Below, piece by piece: positions 1 through 8,548 of a stretch of 34,550 nucleotides of DNA. The stretch covers positions 17,644 to 52,193 of the forward strand of contig PKWK01000253.1 in NCBI GenBank assembly GCA_003133205.1, in the 5' to 3' direction. The notes under the pieces are model-generated. The model did not search any database. It saw nothing but the letters and a program-made list of their open reading frames with translations, and was not told the origin of the DNA. Position 1 is the first letter of the stretch, and every line of letters begins with the position of its first letter. The stretch is from Granulicella sp. (lineage in GTDB: Bacteria > Acidobacteriota > Terriglobia > Terriglobales > Acidobacteriaceae). The translations under genes were made by a program, and so were the position numbers.

Positions 1-2848
1 CGACGCAGCGGTTGTAGACCATTGTGTTGAGGCCTTCGGGCGTGTGGACCGTCGCGCCAACCGGGCACACCTGCTCGCATCCGGCGTTCTCGCAGTGCTG
101 GCAGGCCATCGGCTGGAAGTGCGCGCGCGGCGCATGCAGGTCGCCTTCGAAGTACGTGTCGATGCGAATCCACTGCATGTTGCGGCCGATCTTCACCTGC
201 TGCCGGCCGACCACTGGGATGTTGTTCTCCGCGTAGCAACTGACGATACAGGCGTTGCAGCCAATGCAGGAGTTCAGGTCGATCGCCATGCCCCATTTGT
301 TCTGGAGCGCCTGCGCCGATACATCCTTGTGGTTGTAGTTCCACGCATCCGGGAAGAAGCTCTCACCGTGTTCCGGAGCCTCGCCCACCGGCCCGTAGCC
401 GACCTTGTTGATCAGCGCGCCCTTCACGTCGCCTTCGTTCTCGTGGGCGAAGTCCGGGTTCTTCTTCACCTCTTCGAGCGTGGCGTAGCGAATGATCGCG
501 CGCTCCATCGCCTCATGGCCGGGCAGCGAGTACTCGCCGTCCTTGTCGTACTCCTTCTTGTTGAGGTCCTGCTGCGCGAAGGCGCCGCGATGTTCGGTGA
601 AGTTGACCTTGGTCACGCAGAGGTCATACGTGCCGGCGACTTTGGTCAGCTTGCCGGTGGTCGCGAACGGCGCATCCGACGTGCGCAGAAGATACGAGTT
701 GAAGCCGACTTCGGCACCAACGCGTCCTGCATCGGCACTCCGTCCAAATCCGAGATGCACCGTCACCGCGCCGTCGGGATGACCTGGAACCATCAGCGCC
801 GGAGCGATCACCTTGCGGCCATTGCAGTCGATCTCGACGGCATCGCTCTGCTCCAGCTTCATGCTCTCCATGGTGTTGAAGCTCATCAGCGCGGCGTTGT
901 CCCAGCTCAGATTCGTGATCTGCTTGGGCAGCTCCTGCAGCCAGCCCACGTTTGCGAAGCGGCCGTCGTAGAGCGAGGGATCGGGGCGGAACGAAATCTC
1001 CAGAGCACCGTTGGGCGTCGGCATCGGCACCGGTCCTGAAGCAGCGACGCCCGCCGCAGCCGCCGCAGCGGCAACCACCGACTTCGCCGACGGACTCGCC
1101 GACTTCGGCGTGAACGCCGTGCCATCCACCCAGCCATCGTGCAACGCCTTGCGGAATCCCGTGGCGAAGTCGCCCTTCACGTACGCCTTCGCATTCGCAA
1201 CCACCGCATCGAACGCCGTCGCCTGCGGATTGTCGAGCAATGCCTGCAGCACGTCGTGCGCGCTGTGCCCGTTGTACATCGGTGCAATCATCGGCTGGAT
1301 GATCGAGATGGTGCCGTCGTACGCACGCGCATCGGACCAGCTCTCGAGGTAGTGCGATCGGTTGACGTGCCACACCGACACCGCACTCGTCTCGTTCACA
1401 TGCGCGGCAAGATGCACCGTGTTGGGGACCTTGTTGAACGCAGCCTCAAACTCCAGATCGACCGGCGCGGAGTAGAGCGGATTGCCGCCCAGCATCACCA
1501 GCCACTGCACCTTGCCGGCGTTCATGTCAGCGACGAGGGACTTGAGGTCGGCGACCTGCTCCGACGGCATCGGGTTCACGGTCTCGGTGTAGACCACTGT
1601 GCTGCCGACTGCGCCGATGGCCGCATTGATCGCATATGCCGCTGCATGAACCGCCGGAGAAGCCTGCTCTCCTGGAATTACAACGGCGCGTCCCTTTGCG
1701 TTTTGGAGGTCAATCGCAACCTCTCTCGCGAAACGGAAGGGACTATCAAGACTATTGTCGCCAGTCACGGCAGTTGGGCGTCTCGCACCCTTCGAAACAT
1801 GATCCGCAATGAGATTCGCGACCGTAACCAACTCGCTCGGCTTCAGCGCCAGCCTGTGCTCTGCCTTGAACCCTGTCACCGTCGACATACTCTCGACGAC
1901 GTACATGCGATTCATCGTCTGGCCTTCTTCGTAGCGATGCCGCTCGGCGTACGCCGCCGCCATCGGCAGGAAGCCGGGATGCGCGATGCCTCCCAGGAAA
2001 TCGGCATCGAGCGACAGAATCACATCCGCGTTCCCGAGCTTGTACTGCGCGTCGGTGTAGCTGCCAAACGCCGCCTTGGACGCGGCCATCGCAGAGTCGC
2101 GATTCACCGGCTCCCACTGCACCAGCTTCGCCTGCGGATACTTCGCCTGCACCTGCTTCCACTGCGCCGCGAGCGTGGGCGAGGTGATGGTCTCCGAGAG
2201 GAAGTAGACGCCCTGGCCGGCGTTGCTCTTCTTAACCGCCGTCGAAAATGCTTTCTGGAAGTCCGCGTACTCGCTCGGCTGGCCGCGGAAGCGCACTTCC
2301 TTCGAGCGGTCGGGATCGTAGAGGTCGAGCAACGTCGCTTGCGTAAACGCGTCCGACTTGCCCTTCGACATCGGGTGGTCCGGATTGCCATCCACCTTGA
2401 TGGGGCGGAACGCGTCCGACTTCACCAGCACCGGAATCGCGCCGGTTGGGAACGGGAACGCCGTGGCGAAGTACATCGGCTTGCCCAGGATCAGATCCTC
2501 GGGCGCCTTCACGTACGGGAAGATCGGCTCGTCTGGCTGCTTGGTGCATCCGGCGAGTCCGGCCAGCGCAAACGACGCGCCCATGACCTTGAGGAATCCG
2601 CGACGGCTGACCGCATCGACCCACTCGTTCGCGGCCGCGCCTGCCTGCCGGGGAAACTCTTCCGCCAGCATCTCGTGGAAGCCGGGTGTGTCGGCCAACT
2701 CATCGAGACTCTTCCAGTATCGCTTGCCGCTCTGGCCGTCCAGCCTGGCCCGCACCTGGGCGAGCGTCAGCTTCGCCGGCGCAATCGCGGTCACGACCTG
2801 CGCGGTCGCTTGCTCGAGGTTCCTGTCAGTCTCGCGTGTCGTCTTCAT
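1..2848 (-). CDS. actB: Alternative complex III subunit ActB, molybdopterin oxidoreductase-like iron-sulfur protein (3' end outside window)
   Basis: ActB is the iron-sulfur subunit of alternative complex III, which oxidises quinol and passes electrons to cytochromes or a terminal oxidase. About 949 codons are visible and the frame is open to the window edge. Residues about 84-105 contain SRRGFLK, a twin-arginine motif, followed by a hydrophobic stretch ending LAGC; this Tat-like signal lying deep inside the N-terminus is typical of ActB. The middle resembles molybdopterin oxidoreductases. In the family this domain carries no Mo cofactor (established knowledge). The C-terminal part shows ferredoxin-type clusters: CIGCNACIVSC near residue 860 and CQHCENAGCEQVCP near residue 915, with a further Cys at the cut edge. 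The ATG overlaps the actA stop (ATGA, 2845-2848), implying translational coupling. The remaining act genes should follow beyond position 1. Confidence 0.93.
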   Translation of the reverse strand, partial: MKTTRETDRNLEQATAQVVTAIAPAKLTLAQVRARLDGQSGKRYWKSLDELADTPGFHEMLAEEFPRQAGAAANEWVDAVSRRGFLKVMGASFALAGLAGCTKQPDEPIFPYVKAPEDLILGKPMYFATAFPFPTGAIPVLVKSDAFRPIKVDGNPDHPMSKGKSDAFTQATLLDLYDPDRSKEVRFRGQPSEYADFQKAFSTAVKKSNAGQGVYFLSETITSPTLAAQWKQVQAKYPQAKLVQWEPVNRDSAMAASKAAFGSYTDAQYKLGNADVILSLDADFLGGIAHPGFLPMAAAYAERHRYEEGQTMNRMYVVESMSTVTGFKAEHRLALKPSELVTVANLIADHVSKGARRPTAVTGDNSLDSPFRFAREVAIDLQNAKGRAVVIPGEQASPAVHAAAYAINAAIGAVGSTVVYTETVNPMPSEQVADLKSLVADMNAGKVQWLVMLGGNPLYSAPVDLEFEAAFNKVPNTVHLAAHVNETSAVSVWHVNRSHYLESWSDARAYDGTISIIQPMIAPMYNGHSAHDVLQALLDNPQATAFDAVVANAKAYVKGDFATGFRKALHDGWVDGTAFTPKSASPSAKSVVAAAAAAAGVAASGPVPMPTPNGALEISFRPDPSLYDGRFANVGWLQELPKQITNLSWDNAALMSFNTMESMKLEQSDAVEIDCNGRKVIAPALMVPGHPDGAVTVHLGFGRSADAGRVGAEVGFNSYLLRTSDAPFATTGKLTKVAGTYDLCVTKVNFTEHRGAFAQQDLNKKEYDKDGEYSLPGHEAMERAIIRYATLEEVKKNPDFAHENEGDVKGALINKVGYGPVGEAPEHGESFFPDAWNYNHKDVSAQALQNKWGMAIDLNSCIGCNACIVSCYAENNIPVVGRQQVKIGRNMQWIRIDTYFEGDLHAPRAHFQPMACQHCENAGCEQVCPVGATVHTPEGLNTMVYNRCV

Positions 2849-3711
2849 CGGTGGCATGTCTCGCAGCTGGTGAGCTCATTGGGTGGGCGGATGTGGTACT
2901 GCTCCGTCAGGTAGCGGCCAAGATCCATCTGGCTCGAGAACTTCTGATAGTTCGCGGGCATCGTCAGCCCGGCTCCCGGCGGCACGTCGCTGACCGTCGT
3001 ACCTTTGTCGGTAACCTGGAGCATCGCCAACTTGGGATTGTTCTGCGCCGGGTCGGTTGTCGTGCAGCTCACCGCCTGCGCCGTCGGGCCCGTTCCGGCC
3101 GCGCCCTTGCCCGTATTCGCGCACCACACGGGCTTATCGCTCGCGGGTCCCGCCCACGCCATGTTGTAAATCTCGGCTGTCGGCCGCAGGTTCGTCGCCG
3201 GATTGCGGTGGCAGTTCAGGCACCACTCCATCTGCAGCGAGTTCTGCATGTACATCAGCGGCATCTCGTCCACGCGGCCGTGGCAACTGGCGCATCCGAT
3301 GCCCTTGTTCACGTGGATGGAGTGATTGAAATAGACATAGTCGGGAAGATCATGCACTTTGATCCACTGAATGGATTGGCCTGTCGCCCAACTGTCTCTC
3401 ACCGGCTGCAGCAGCGCCGCATTGGTCCAGATCTGCGCATGGCAGTTGATGCAGGTCTTGGTGGGAGGAATGCCCGCGTAGCTCGAAGTCTCCACCGTCG
3501 TGTGACAGTACTGGCATTGCAGGCCCAGGCCCTCCACGTGGTGCTTGTGGCTGAACGGAATCGGCTGGTCCGCCCGCTGACCCTGCCGCGTCACCCAGGG
3601 GGAACGCTGCAACTGGTCCAGCGTGACGCCGAGCGCGATGACGATCAGGCCGGTCAGTACAAGGCTTGCCCGGGCCAGCGCGTTCGAACTGCGGTCAAAA
3701 GCTTGCGCCAT
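2845..3711 (-). CDS. actA: Alternative complex III subunit ActA, pentaheme cytochrome c
   Basis: This 288-residue protein is the multiheme cytochrome c subunit of alternative complex III. It has five CXXCH heme-binding motifs at residues 66-70, 87-91, 140-144, 164-168 and 283-287, matching the pentaheme ActA family. A single hydrophobic helix at about residues 14-32 should anchor it in the membrane with the hemes on the outer face. I chose the ATG at 3711 because an AGGAAA-type ribosome site lies just upstream; a longer open frame to 3897 would run into the promoter region and adds only Arg-rich, non-family residues. The gene overlaps actB by four bases and opens the act operon. Confidence 0.93.
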   Translation of the reverse strand: MAQAFDRSSNALARASLVLTGLIVIALGVTLDQLQRSPWVTRQGQRADQPIPFSHKHHVEGLGLQCQYCHTTVETSSYAGIPPTKTCINCHAQIWTNAALLQPVRDSWATGQSIQWIKVHDLPDYVYFNHSIHVNKGIGCASCHGRVDEMPLMYMQNSLQMEWCLNCHRNPATNLRPTAEIYNMAWAGPASDKPVWCANTGKGAAGTGPTAQAVSCTTTDPAQNNPKLAMLQVTDKGTTVSDVPPGAGLTMPANYQKFSSQMDLGRYLTEQYHIRPPNELTSCETCHR

Positions 3712-3870
3712 GAGTGCGTTTCCTGTTTCCTCTGCGTGATCTGAGTTGACGATTGCGACGTTGGTTCGAAGTGAGTGTGAGGTTGCGGCTGTCTGCCGAT
3801 GACTTGCACTGCGGCGGCTGGCGGTTCGGACGCTGGTCCGATCAAGAGAGGTTTTCGCGCGCCGGGTTCG

Positions 3871-3899
3871 AGTATAGCAGCGGAAAAAGCCTCTCAAAA
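3871..3899 (-). promoter_or_regulatory. Putative proximal promoter P1 of the act operon
   Basis: On the minus strand, TTTTGA (3899-3894) and TATACT (3876-3871) are separated by 17 bases, and TGC before TATACT makes an extended -10. Start of transcription would be near 3864, giving a leader of about 150 bases before actA. A near-copy of the same sequence sits 81 bp further upstream. Promoter function is inferred from the sequence only. Confidence 0.5.
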
Positions 3900-3911
3900 A
3901 GTAAAGTTGTC

Positions 3912-3927
3912 AGTGACATAGATCACA
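3912..3927. promoter_or_regulatory. CRP/FNR-type operator upstream of act operon
   Basis: AGTGA-N6-TCACA matches the CRP/FNR-superfamily palindrome TGTGA-N6-TCACA at 9 of 10 defined positions. It lies between the two promoter-like boxes, centred about 55 bp upstream of the predicted P1 start. Control of a respiratory complex by a CRP/FNR-type regulator is plausible but inferred. Confidence 0.5.
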
Positions 3928-3949
3928 TCTGTATCGACTCTACAGATGT
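3925..3949. repeat. Perfect inverted repeat (9-bp arms, 7-bp spacer) in act promoter region
   Basis: ACATCTGTA (3925-3933) and TACAGATGT (3941-3949) are exact reverse complements separated by TCGACTC. The repeat overlaps the last three bases of the CRP/FNR-like site and ends three bases short of the distal -10 box. It could be a second operator or an RNA hairpin in transcripts from the distal promoter. Confidence 0.6.
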
Positions 3950-3951
3950 CG

Positions 3952-3981
3952 AGTATAGCAGTGGAAAAAGGCCTTTCGAAA
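3952..3981 (-). promoter_or_regulatory. Putative distal promoter P2 of the act operon
   Basis: TATACT (3957-3952) preceded by TGC, with TTCGAA or TTTCGA about 17-18 bases upstream (3981-3975). The stretch AGTATAGCAG(C/T)GGAAAAAG on the plus strand is shared with the proximal box, so the -10 region and spacer appear duplicated. The remaining bases from about 3982 to 4310 hold no gene I can recognise. Confidence 0.4.
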
Positions 3982-4328
3982 GCAGTTAGGGGCCTCTTAG
4001 CCGTTTTTCTACGTTTTATTTTTGGGAATAACCGATTATCGAACTGAAGCCCGAGCGACCGGCAACTATCCGATGCGATACCGGCGCCAGAGACTCCATT
4101 TTTCTTTGCACTCAGCGGCTTAACCAAAGCGAAGACGACCGCGGATTTGCACGGATAGGGAACAGTTGAATGCCTTCTGTGATCCTCGGTCGCATGGCGA
4201 AGACGACAGAGCTACTACGTCAGCGCCGGCTTCCCGGCTCATAGGTTGTTGGATCGCAAGCAACACGGGCAGCTTTTGGTGCATCTTTCTGTATACAAGT
4301 CCAGATTCAACGGAAGAGGTTACGAGTG

Positions 4329-4739
4329 ATGCACCTGAACCCGAAGCAGATTGTCCGAACCTTAATAGTTGGTGTTCTGGTCACGCTTACCGCCATTCCA
4401 TCAGACGTTTTTGCGCAGACTTCCGATCATTTGGTGAGCCCCGCAGACCTGCAGAAGGCAACCGTGGATGCCTCCCGGGCACGGGAGCAGAATCGGGCCT
4501 CCTTGAATTCGGCTTTCTCGTCCGAGAAGGCGCAAAATGCCTTGAAGTCAGCGCACATGAATCCCGAGCAGGTAAAGACTGCGGTGGCCAGCCTGAGCGA
4601 TGCTGAACTCGCACAATTGGCATCGAGGGCGAACAAGGGGCAGACCGACTTTGCGGCCGGCAGTATGGGCGAGCGGGATTTGCTGATCATCCTCGTTTGC
4701 ATCGCTGCTCTCATCCTGGTGATTGTCGCCGTGCGTTGA
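4329..4739 (+). CDS. PA2779-like (DUF6627-type) exported membrane-anchored protein
   Basis: A 136-residue protein with an N-terminal signal peptide (hydrophobic stretch, cleavage likely after VFAQ, residue about 30), an Ala/Gln/Ser-rich helical middle, and a C-terminal membrane helix (about residues 115-135) ending in Arg. This plan and the region around MNPEQVKTAVASLSDAELAQL (in which the conserved part is the SLSDAELAQ motif) resemble the PA2779 family. That family is encoded next to PA2778-type C39 cysteine peptidases, as here. Function is unknown. ATG 4329 is favoured over the GTG at 4326 because GGAAGAGG (4312-4319) is nine bases from the ATG. Only 12 bp separate it from the peptidase gene. 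Confidence 0.72.
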   Translation: MHLNPKQIVRTLIVGVLVTLTAIPSDVFAQTSDHLVSPADLQKATVDASRAREQNRASLNSAFSSEKAQNALKSAHMNPEQVKTAVASLSDAELAQLASRANKGQTDFAAGSMGERDLLIILVCIAALILVIVAVR

Positions 4740-4751
4740 TTTGAGGCTCCG

Positions 4752-5306
4752 ATGTTGCGTCGCGTCTGCAGAGCCGCTGTCGTCATGCTGTTGTGCTGCA
4801 GTGTTGTCGCCGCAGCCGAATTTCCCAGCATTTGGATCGACGTCCCCTTTGTGCAGCAGGAGAAGGACGCTTGCGGTGCCGCCAGCATTGCCATGGTGAT
4901 GCAGTACTGGCAGCGGCAGCAAGGCCTCTCCGGAAATCCGAATGCCGAAGCTCCCCATATCCAGTACGCTTTGCTCTCGCACGGGGCGCACGGAATTTAT
5001 GCCTCCGACATGGAGCGGTATTTTCAGCAGAATGGATTCTCCACCTTCGCCTTCGCCGGAGATTGGGACACTCTGAAGCACCACCTTGAAAAGGGCCGTC
5101 CCCTGATTGTTTGTCTGAAGCCAGGTTCGCACCTGCCGCTACACTACGTGGTCGTGGCAGGATTGGACCAGGAGGGTCAGCTTGTGCTCCTGAACGATCC
5201 CGCACAACGCAAACTCCTCAAAGAGAACTACTCCAGCTTCGAACAGGAATGGAAAGCCGCCGGGCGTTGGACTCTGCTGGTTCTCCCGGGGCCAAGTTCG
5301 CACTGA
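4752..5306 (+). CDS. Exported C39-like cysteine peptidase (PA2778-type)
   Basis: A 184-residue papain-fold peptidase of the C39-like group. A short signal peptide (residues 1-22) is followed by VPFVQQEKDACGAAS, which carries the oxyanion Gln35 and nucleophile Cys41. The catalytic His is likely His131 in PLHYVVVAGLD, and Asp149 in LNDP completes the triad. C39 domains usually cleave after double-Gly leader peptides when fused to ABC exporters; this one stands alone and is exported, as in the PA2778 group. PA2778 itself, as I recall it, has a C-terminal TPR part; here the TPRs are in the next gene. The substrate is unknown; the adjacent PA2779-like protein is the obvious candidate by position only. 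Confidence 0.75.
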   Translation: MLRRVCRAAVVMLLCCSVVAAAEFPSIWIDVPFVQQEKDACGAASIAMVMQYWQRQQGLSGNPNAEAPHIQYALLSHGAHGIYASDMERYFQQNGFSTFAFAGDWDTLKHHLEKGRPLIVCLKPGSHLPLHYVVVAGLDQEGQLVLLNDPAQRKLLKENYSSFEQEWKAAGRWTLLVLPGPSSH

Positions 5307-5368
5307 AAGTCGAGTGTCCCGCACGAATTCACAATCAAGTGTTGAAAGCCATTGACCGCAGGCGTCGA

Positions 5369-7093
5369 ATGCAAGATTGCCGGAAGATACCGTGGCTAGT
5401 GATTGTCATTGCTCTCCTCTGCTCTTGCCTGAGCGTAGCCGCTCAAACCGGTACGGATGAGAATCCTGAATTGCAGGGAGTCCGGAAACTTGCAGCAGAA
5501 CAACGCTGGCAGGACATCGCCCTGCTGCTGGGGCCGTTGCCGTCACGCTCAGCCGACATGGATTTCTACTACGGCGGGGCGTTGGCGCACCTGGAGCGCT
5601 GGCCGGAGGCCGAAAGCGCGTTCGAGGCCGGGCGCAGGCTGGTGCCGAACGATCCGAGGTTTCCAATCGAACTCGCGGGAGCAGCCTTCAAGCAAAAGCA
5701 CTATCCCAAAACTGCTCAGCTCTTGCGGCAGGCGATTAACCTGGATCCGCACAACGCCTATGCCAACGACTTCCTGGGAACCGTCTATTTTCTTCAGGGA
5801 AACCTTGAGGCTTCGCTGAAGTACTGGAACCGCGTGGGCAAGCCCGAGGTTGCGGAACTTCGAGAAGATCCGATGCCTCAGGTTTCTCCCGCGCTGCTGG
5901 ATCGGGCGTTTGCGTTTTCGCCTTCCAGCACGTTAATGCTGCCTGAGTTCCGGGATACGAACGCGCGCATACGTGGCTTGGAGATATTTCCGCAGTACCA
6001 ATTCGACCTGAGCGCGAGAGATGACGGCAAATTCGACGTCTCGTTCCGCAGCCAGGAGCGAGACGGATTCGGCCGCAACAGGGTGGAAGGGCTTCTCCTG
6101 TTCCTGCGCGGACTGCCCTTCTCCAGCGTCGATCCTGAGCTCTACAACCTGCACCATGAAGCGATCAACTTCGTGTCAATGTATCGCTGGGACGCGCAGA
6201 AGCGGCGCATCATTGCCCAGTTCTCAAGCCCATTTGAGCGTGGCGCCAAGGTCCGCTACGAGGTGGTTGCCGACTTGCGCAACGAGCAATGGACGCTCAG
6301 GAATTCATTCACCGGGTCGGCCCCTGCACTCGGGAGCCTGAACCTTCGTCGCGAGGAATTGAGCTTTGACCTCGCCTCCCATGCGAGTGAACGATGGCGC
6401 TGGTCTGGCGGCGCCGAGATCTCCCATCGCGACTTTCGCAGCATTGTTCCCGGAGCTGTCCTGACCCCGGAATTGCTTGCCAAGGGCTATCAACTCAAGC
6501 AAAAAGCGCAGTTGGAAGGCAAGCTCTGGCGGCTTCCTGAGCGCCGCTTCGAGGTGAATGCAACCGCCTCGTCGCAGGTGGCCCGGTTGTGGTCGCAGCA
6601 CGAAGAGTCATCCGAGAAGCTGCAGGGCTCCCTGGGTTGGCATTGGCTTCCCAAGGCAGAGGGAGATGATTACGAGATGCAGCAACAGGTCCGTGCAGGC
6701 AAAACCTTTGGACAGGTGCCCTTCGACGAGCTATTCATGCTGGGGCTGGAACGGGATAACGATCTGTCCATGCGTGGACACATTGGCACTCGCGACGGGC
6801 GCAAAGGCAGTGCTCCCCTCGGGCGCGACTACTTTCTCGCGAACTGGGAAGCCGACAAAAACCTGTATGGAAACGGCATAGCTGCGCTGAGGCTTGGGCC
6901 ATTTCTCGATATCGGCAATATTAGCGATCCTTCTACTGCGTTGGGCTCGCATCAGTGGCTTTTCGACACTGGGGTGCAGGCGAAGCTCCGCGTATTCGGC
7001 AGCGGAGTTGTGTTCTCTTATGGCAAGGACCTGCGTTCCGGGAACAACGCTTTCTATGTAACGGTGCTGAAGGAGAGCCATGGCAGCCATTAG
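5369..7093 (+). CDS. TPR protein with C-terminal outer-membrane beta-barrel-like domain
   Basis: A 574-residue protein. A signal peptide (residues about 5-25, ending VAAQ) leads into tetratricopeptide repeats (about residues 35-155, for example FYYGGALAHLERWPEAESAFEAG and AINLDPHNAYANDFLG). The rest is rich in alternating aromatic/polar strands. The last 150 residues (around DELFMLGLERDNDLSMRGH and LGPFLDIGNI) recall the end of Omp85/surface-antigen barrels, though the final residues are not a classic Phe-terminated signal. I chose ATG 5369 because it begins the signal peptide; the open frame extends further upstream over the peptidase gene. It is the third gene of the cassette, 62 bp after the peptidase. 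A periplasmic TPR scaffold attached to an outer-membrane pore is inferred. Confidence 0.6.
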   Translation: MQDCRKIPWLVIVIALLCSCLSVAAQTGTDENPELQGVRKLAAEQRWQDIALLLGPLPSRSADMDFYYGGALAHLERWPEAESAFEAGRRLVPNDPRFPIELAGAAFKQKHYPKTAQLLRQAINLDPHNAYANDFLGTVYFLQGNLEASLKYWNRVGKPEVAELREDPMPQVSPALLDRAFAFSPSSTLMLPEFRDTNARIRGLEIFPQYQFDLSARDDGKFDVSFRSQERDGFGRNRVEGLLLFLRGLPFSSVDPELYNLHHEAINFVSMYRWDAQKRRIIAQFSSPFERGAKVRYEVVADLRNEQWTLRNSFTGSAPALGSLNLRREELSFDLASHASERWRWSGGAEISHRDFRSIVPGAVLTPELLAKGYQLKQKAQLEGKLWRLPERRFEVNATASSQVARLWSQHEESSEKLQGSLGWHWLPKAEGDDYEMQQQVRAGKTFGQVPFDELFMLGLERDNDLSMRGHIGTRDGRKGSAPLGRDYFLANWEADKNLYGNGIAALRLGPFLDIGNISDPSTALGSHQWLFDTGVQAKLRVFGSGVVFSYGKDLRSGNNAFYVTVLKESHGSH

Positions 7094-7154
7094 CCCTGCA
7101 TGATCTGATTCCCTCAGAAGATTTTCCAGCCCCCACTGCGATACCGTCAATGTC

Positions 7155-7889
7155 ATGCCGCGTCCCCTGAACAGCCCTCGCCCTCCGCGCTACGACTTCG
7201 CCGTTGCCATCCGCGAACTCTCCGCCGCCGATCCCAAACTCAGCCGTTTGATCGGACGCGCCGGCCCGTTCACCCTGCGCGTCGCCAGCGCGCAGTCGCC
7301 CTTCGAGGCGCTGGTCGAGAGCATCGTGTACCAGCAGCTCCACGGCAAAGCGGCTGCAACGATCCATCGACGGCTGCTGGAGGGCTTCGCGCCTGTGCTG
7401 ACAGTTGAAGCGTCGGGCACCGGCTCCCACCCCACTGCGCAGCAGATTCTCGACTGCCCCAACACCCAACTCCGCGCCGCCGGCCTCTCCGCGAACAAGT
7501 CCCTCGCCCTGCGCGACCTCGCCGCCAAGACCATCGATGGCACCGTGCCCACGCTCGCCCGCATCCGCCGCATGTCCGACGAGGCCATCATCGAGCACCT
7601 CACACAGGTCCGAGGCATCGGGCGCTGGACGGTCGAGATGCTGCTGATCTTCCGGCTCGGCCGCCCCGACGTCCTCCCGGTCAGCGACTACGGCGTGCGC
7701 AAGGGCTTCGCGCTCACCTTCCAGGGCCTCAAGCCCACCACCAAGCTCACCCCGGCCCTGCTCGCCAAGCCCGCCGACATGGAACGCCGCGCCAAACGCT
7801 GGCAGCCGTGGCGCTCGGTCGCAAGCTGGTACCTGTGGCGCGCCTGCGACCTCGCCAATGGGACCTTGCCAGCCAGCCCGGGAAAATAG
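7155..7889 (+). CDS. DNA-3-methyladenine glycosylase, AlkA/HhH-GPD type
   Basis: A 244-residue base-excision repair glycosylase that removes alkylated bases such as 3-methyladenine. The helix-hairpin-helix lies at residues 148-162 (LTQVRGIGRWTVEM) and the GPD-like loop follows, with the catalytic Asp at residue 178 in PVSDYG. The YQQLHGKAA motif at 59-67 is also characteristic. The length fits compact bacterial AlkA forms without a long N-terminal extension. ATG 7155 gives a full domain. The gene is 50 bp upstream of the restriction endonuclease gene on the same strand and could be cotranscribed with it, although no functional link is known. Confidence 0.88.
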   Translation: MPRPLNSPRPPRYDFAVAIRELSAADPKLSRLIGRAGPFTLRVASAQSPFEALVESIVYQQLHGKAAATIHRRLLEGFAPVLTVEASGTGSHPTAQQILDCPNTQLRAAGLSANKSLALRDLAAKTIDGTVPTLARIRRMSDEAIIEHLTQVRGIGRWTVEMLLIFRLGRPDVLPVSDYGVRKGFALTFQGLKPTTKLTPALLAKPADMERRAKRWQPWRSVASWYLWRACDLANGTLPASPGK

Positions 7890-7939
7890 GAGCTTCGTGT
7901 AGTTTTCCGGTAGTCTTAAGCCGTCTTCAGCGGAGGAGC

Positions 7940-8548
7940 ATGCAAGTTCGAGAGAAGGTGGACGCGGCCCGGTTCAACCAAGGAGCAGCCCTTCCGTATT
8001 CTTTGCGGCTGGACGACTTTCAGATCGCAATGGAAGATGTCTATGATTTTTTCTTCGATGTGAATAACTTCTTCCTCGAACGAGGCCTCCCGCGACTCGA
8101 TGATCTCCTGCGTCCCGCAAATATGTCGGGGCTGCTGTCGGACATGCTCACGGCCAGCATCGCCAAGCATTCCAGAACATTAGTTCAGAACTGCTACCAC
8201 AACGGACATCCTGACTTATTGCTGGGAGGCAAGTATCCGAATAACAGCGCGAAAGCTGGCGACGAGGGAGTCGAAATCAAGACGACCCGGAAGAAGGGCG
8301 GCGCAGTAGACACCCACGGCGGCCGCAACCAGTGGATGTGTGTGTTCGTCTACGATGTGGATAACGTGTCTGAGCCCGCCCAGAACCGTCGCGCCATGCG
8401 GTTTACCGAGCTCTATCTGTCGCACGTGGATGTGGGGGACTTCCGAAAGAACTCGCGTGGCGAATTAGGAACCAGGACCGCCACACTAGACCGGGAAGGC
8501 ATTAAAAAGCTGCGGGCCAACTGGCTCTACAAGCTGGAGTCGGCTTAG
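7940..8548 (+). CDS. Putative type II restriction endonuclease (PD-(D/E)XK fold)
   Basis: A 202-residue protein convergent with a DNA methyltransferase. A PD-(D/E)XK active site is visible: His-Pro-Asp at 90-92 and Val-Glu-Ile-Lys at 111-114, followed by a basic patch TTRKKGG and a conserved-looking VDTHGGRNQW. I do not recognise the specificity. GGAGGAG (7932-7938) lies only 1-2 bases before the ATG at 7940, so initiation may be weak; low expression would suit a toxic nuclease. Its last 63 bp overlap the 3' end of the methyltransferase gene. The assignment rests on the active-site motif plus context. Confidence 0.75.
   Translation: MQVREKVDAARFNQGAALPYSLRLDDFQIAMEDVYDFFFDVNNFFLERGLPRLDDLLRPANMSGLLSDMLTASIAKHSRTLVQNCYHNGHPDLLLGGKYPNNSAKAGDEGVEIKTTRKKGGAVDTHGGRNQWMCVFVYDVDNVSEPAQNRRAMRFTELYLSHVDVGDFRKNSRGELGTRTATLDREGIKKLRANWLYKLESA

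Noticed and set aside
44..2914. Long plus-strand open frames opposite actB
   Set aside because: Arg/His-rich products without motifs; the minus strand encodes a full Tat signal and iron-sulfur clusters over the same DNA.
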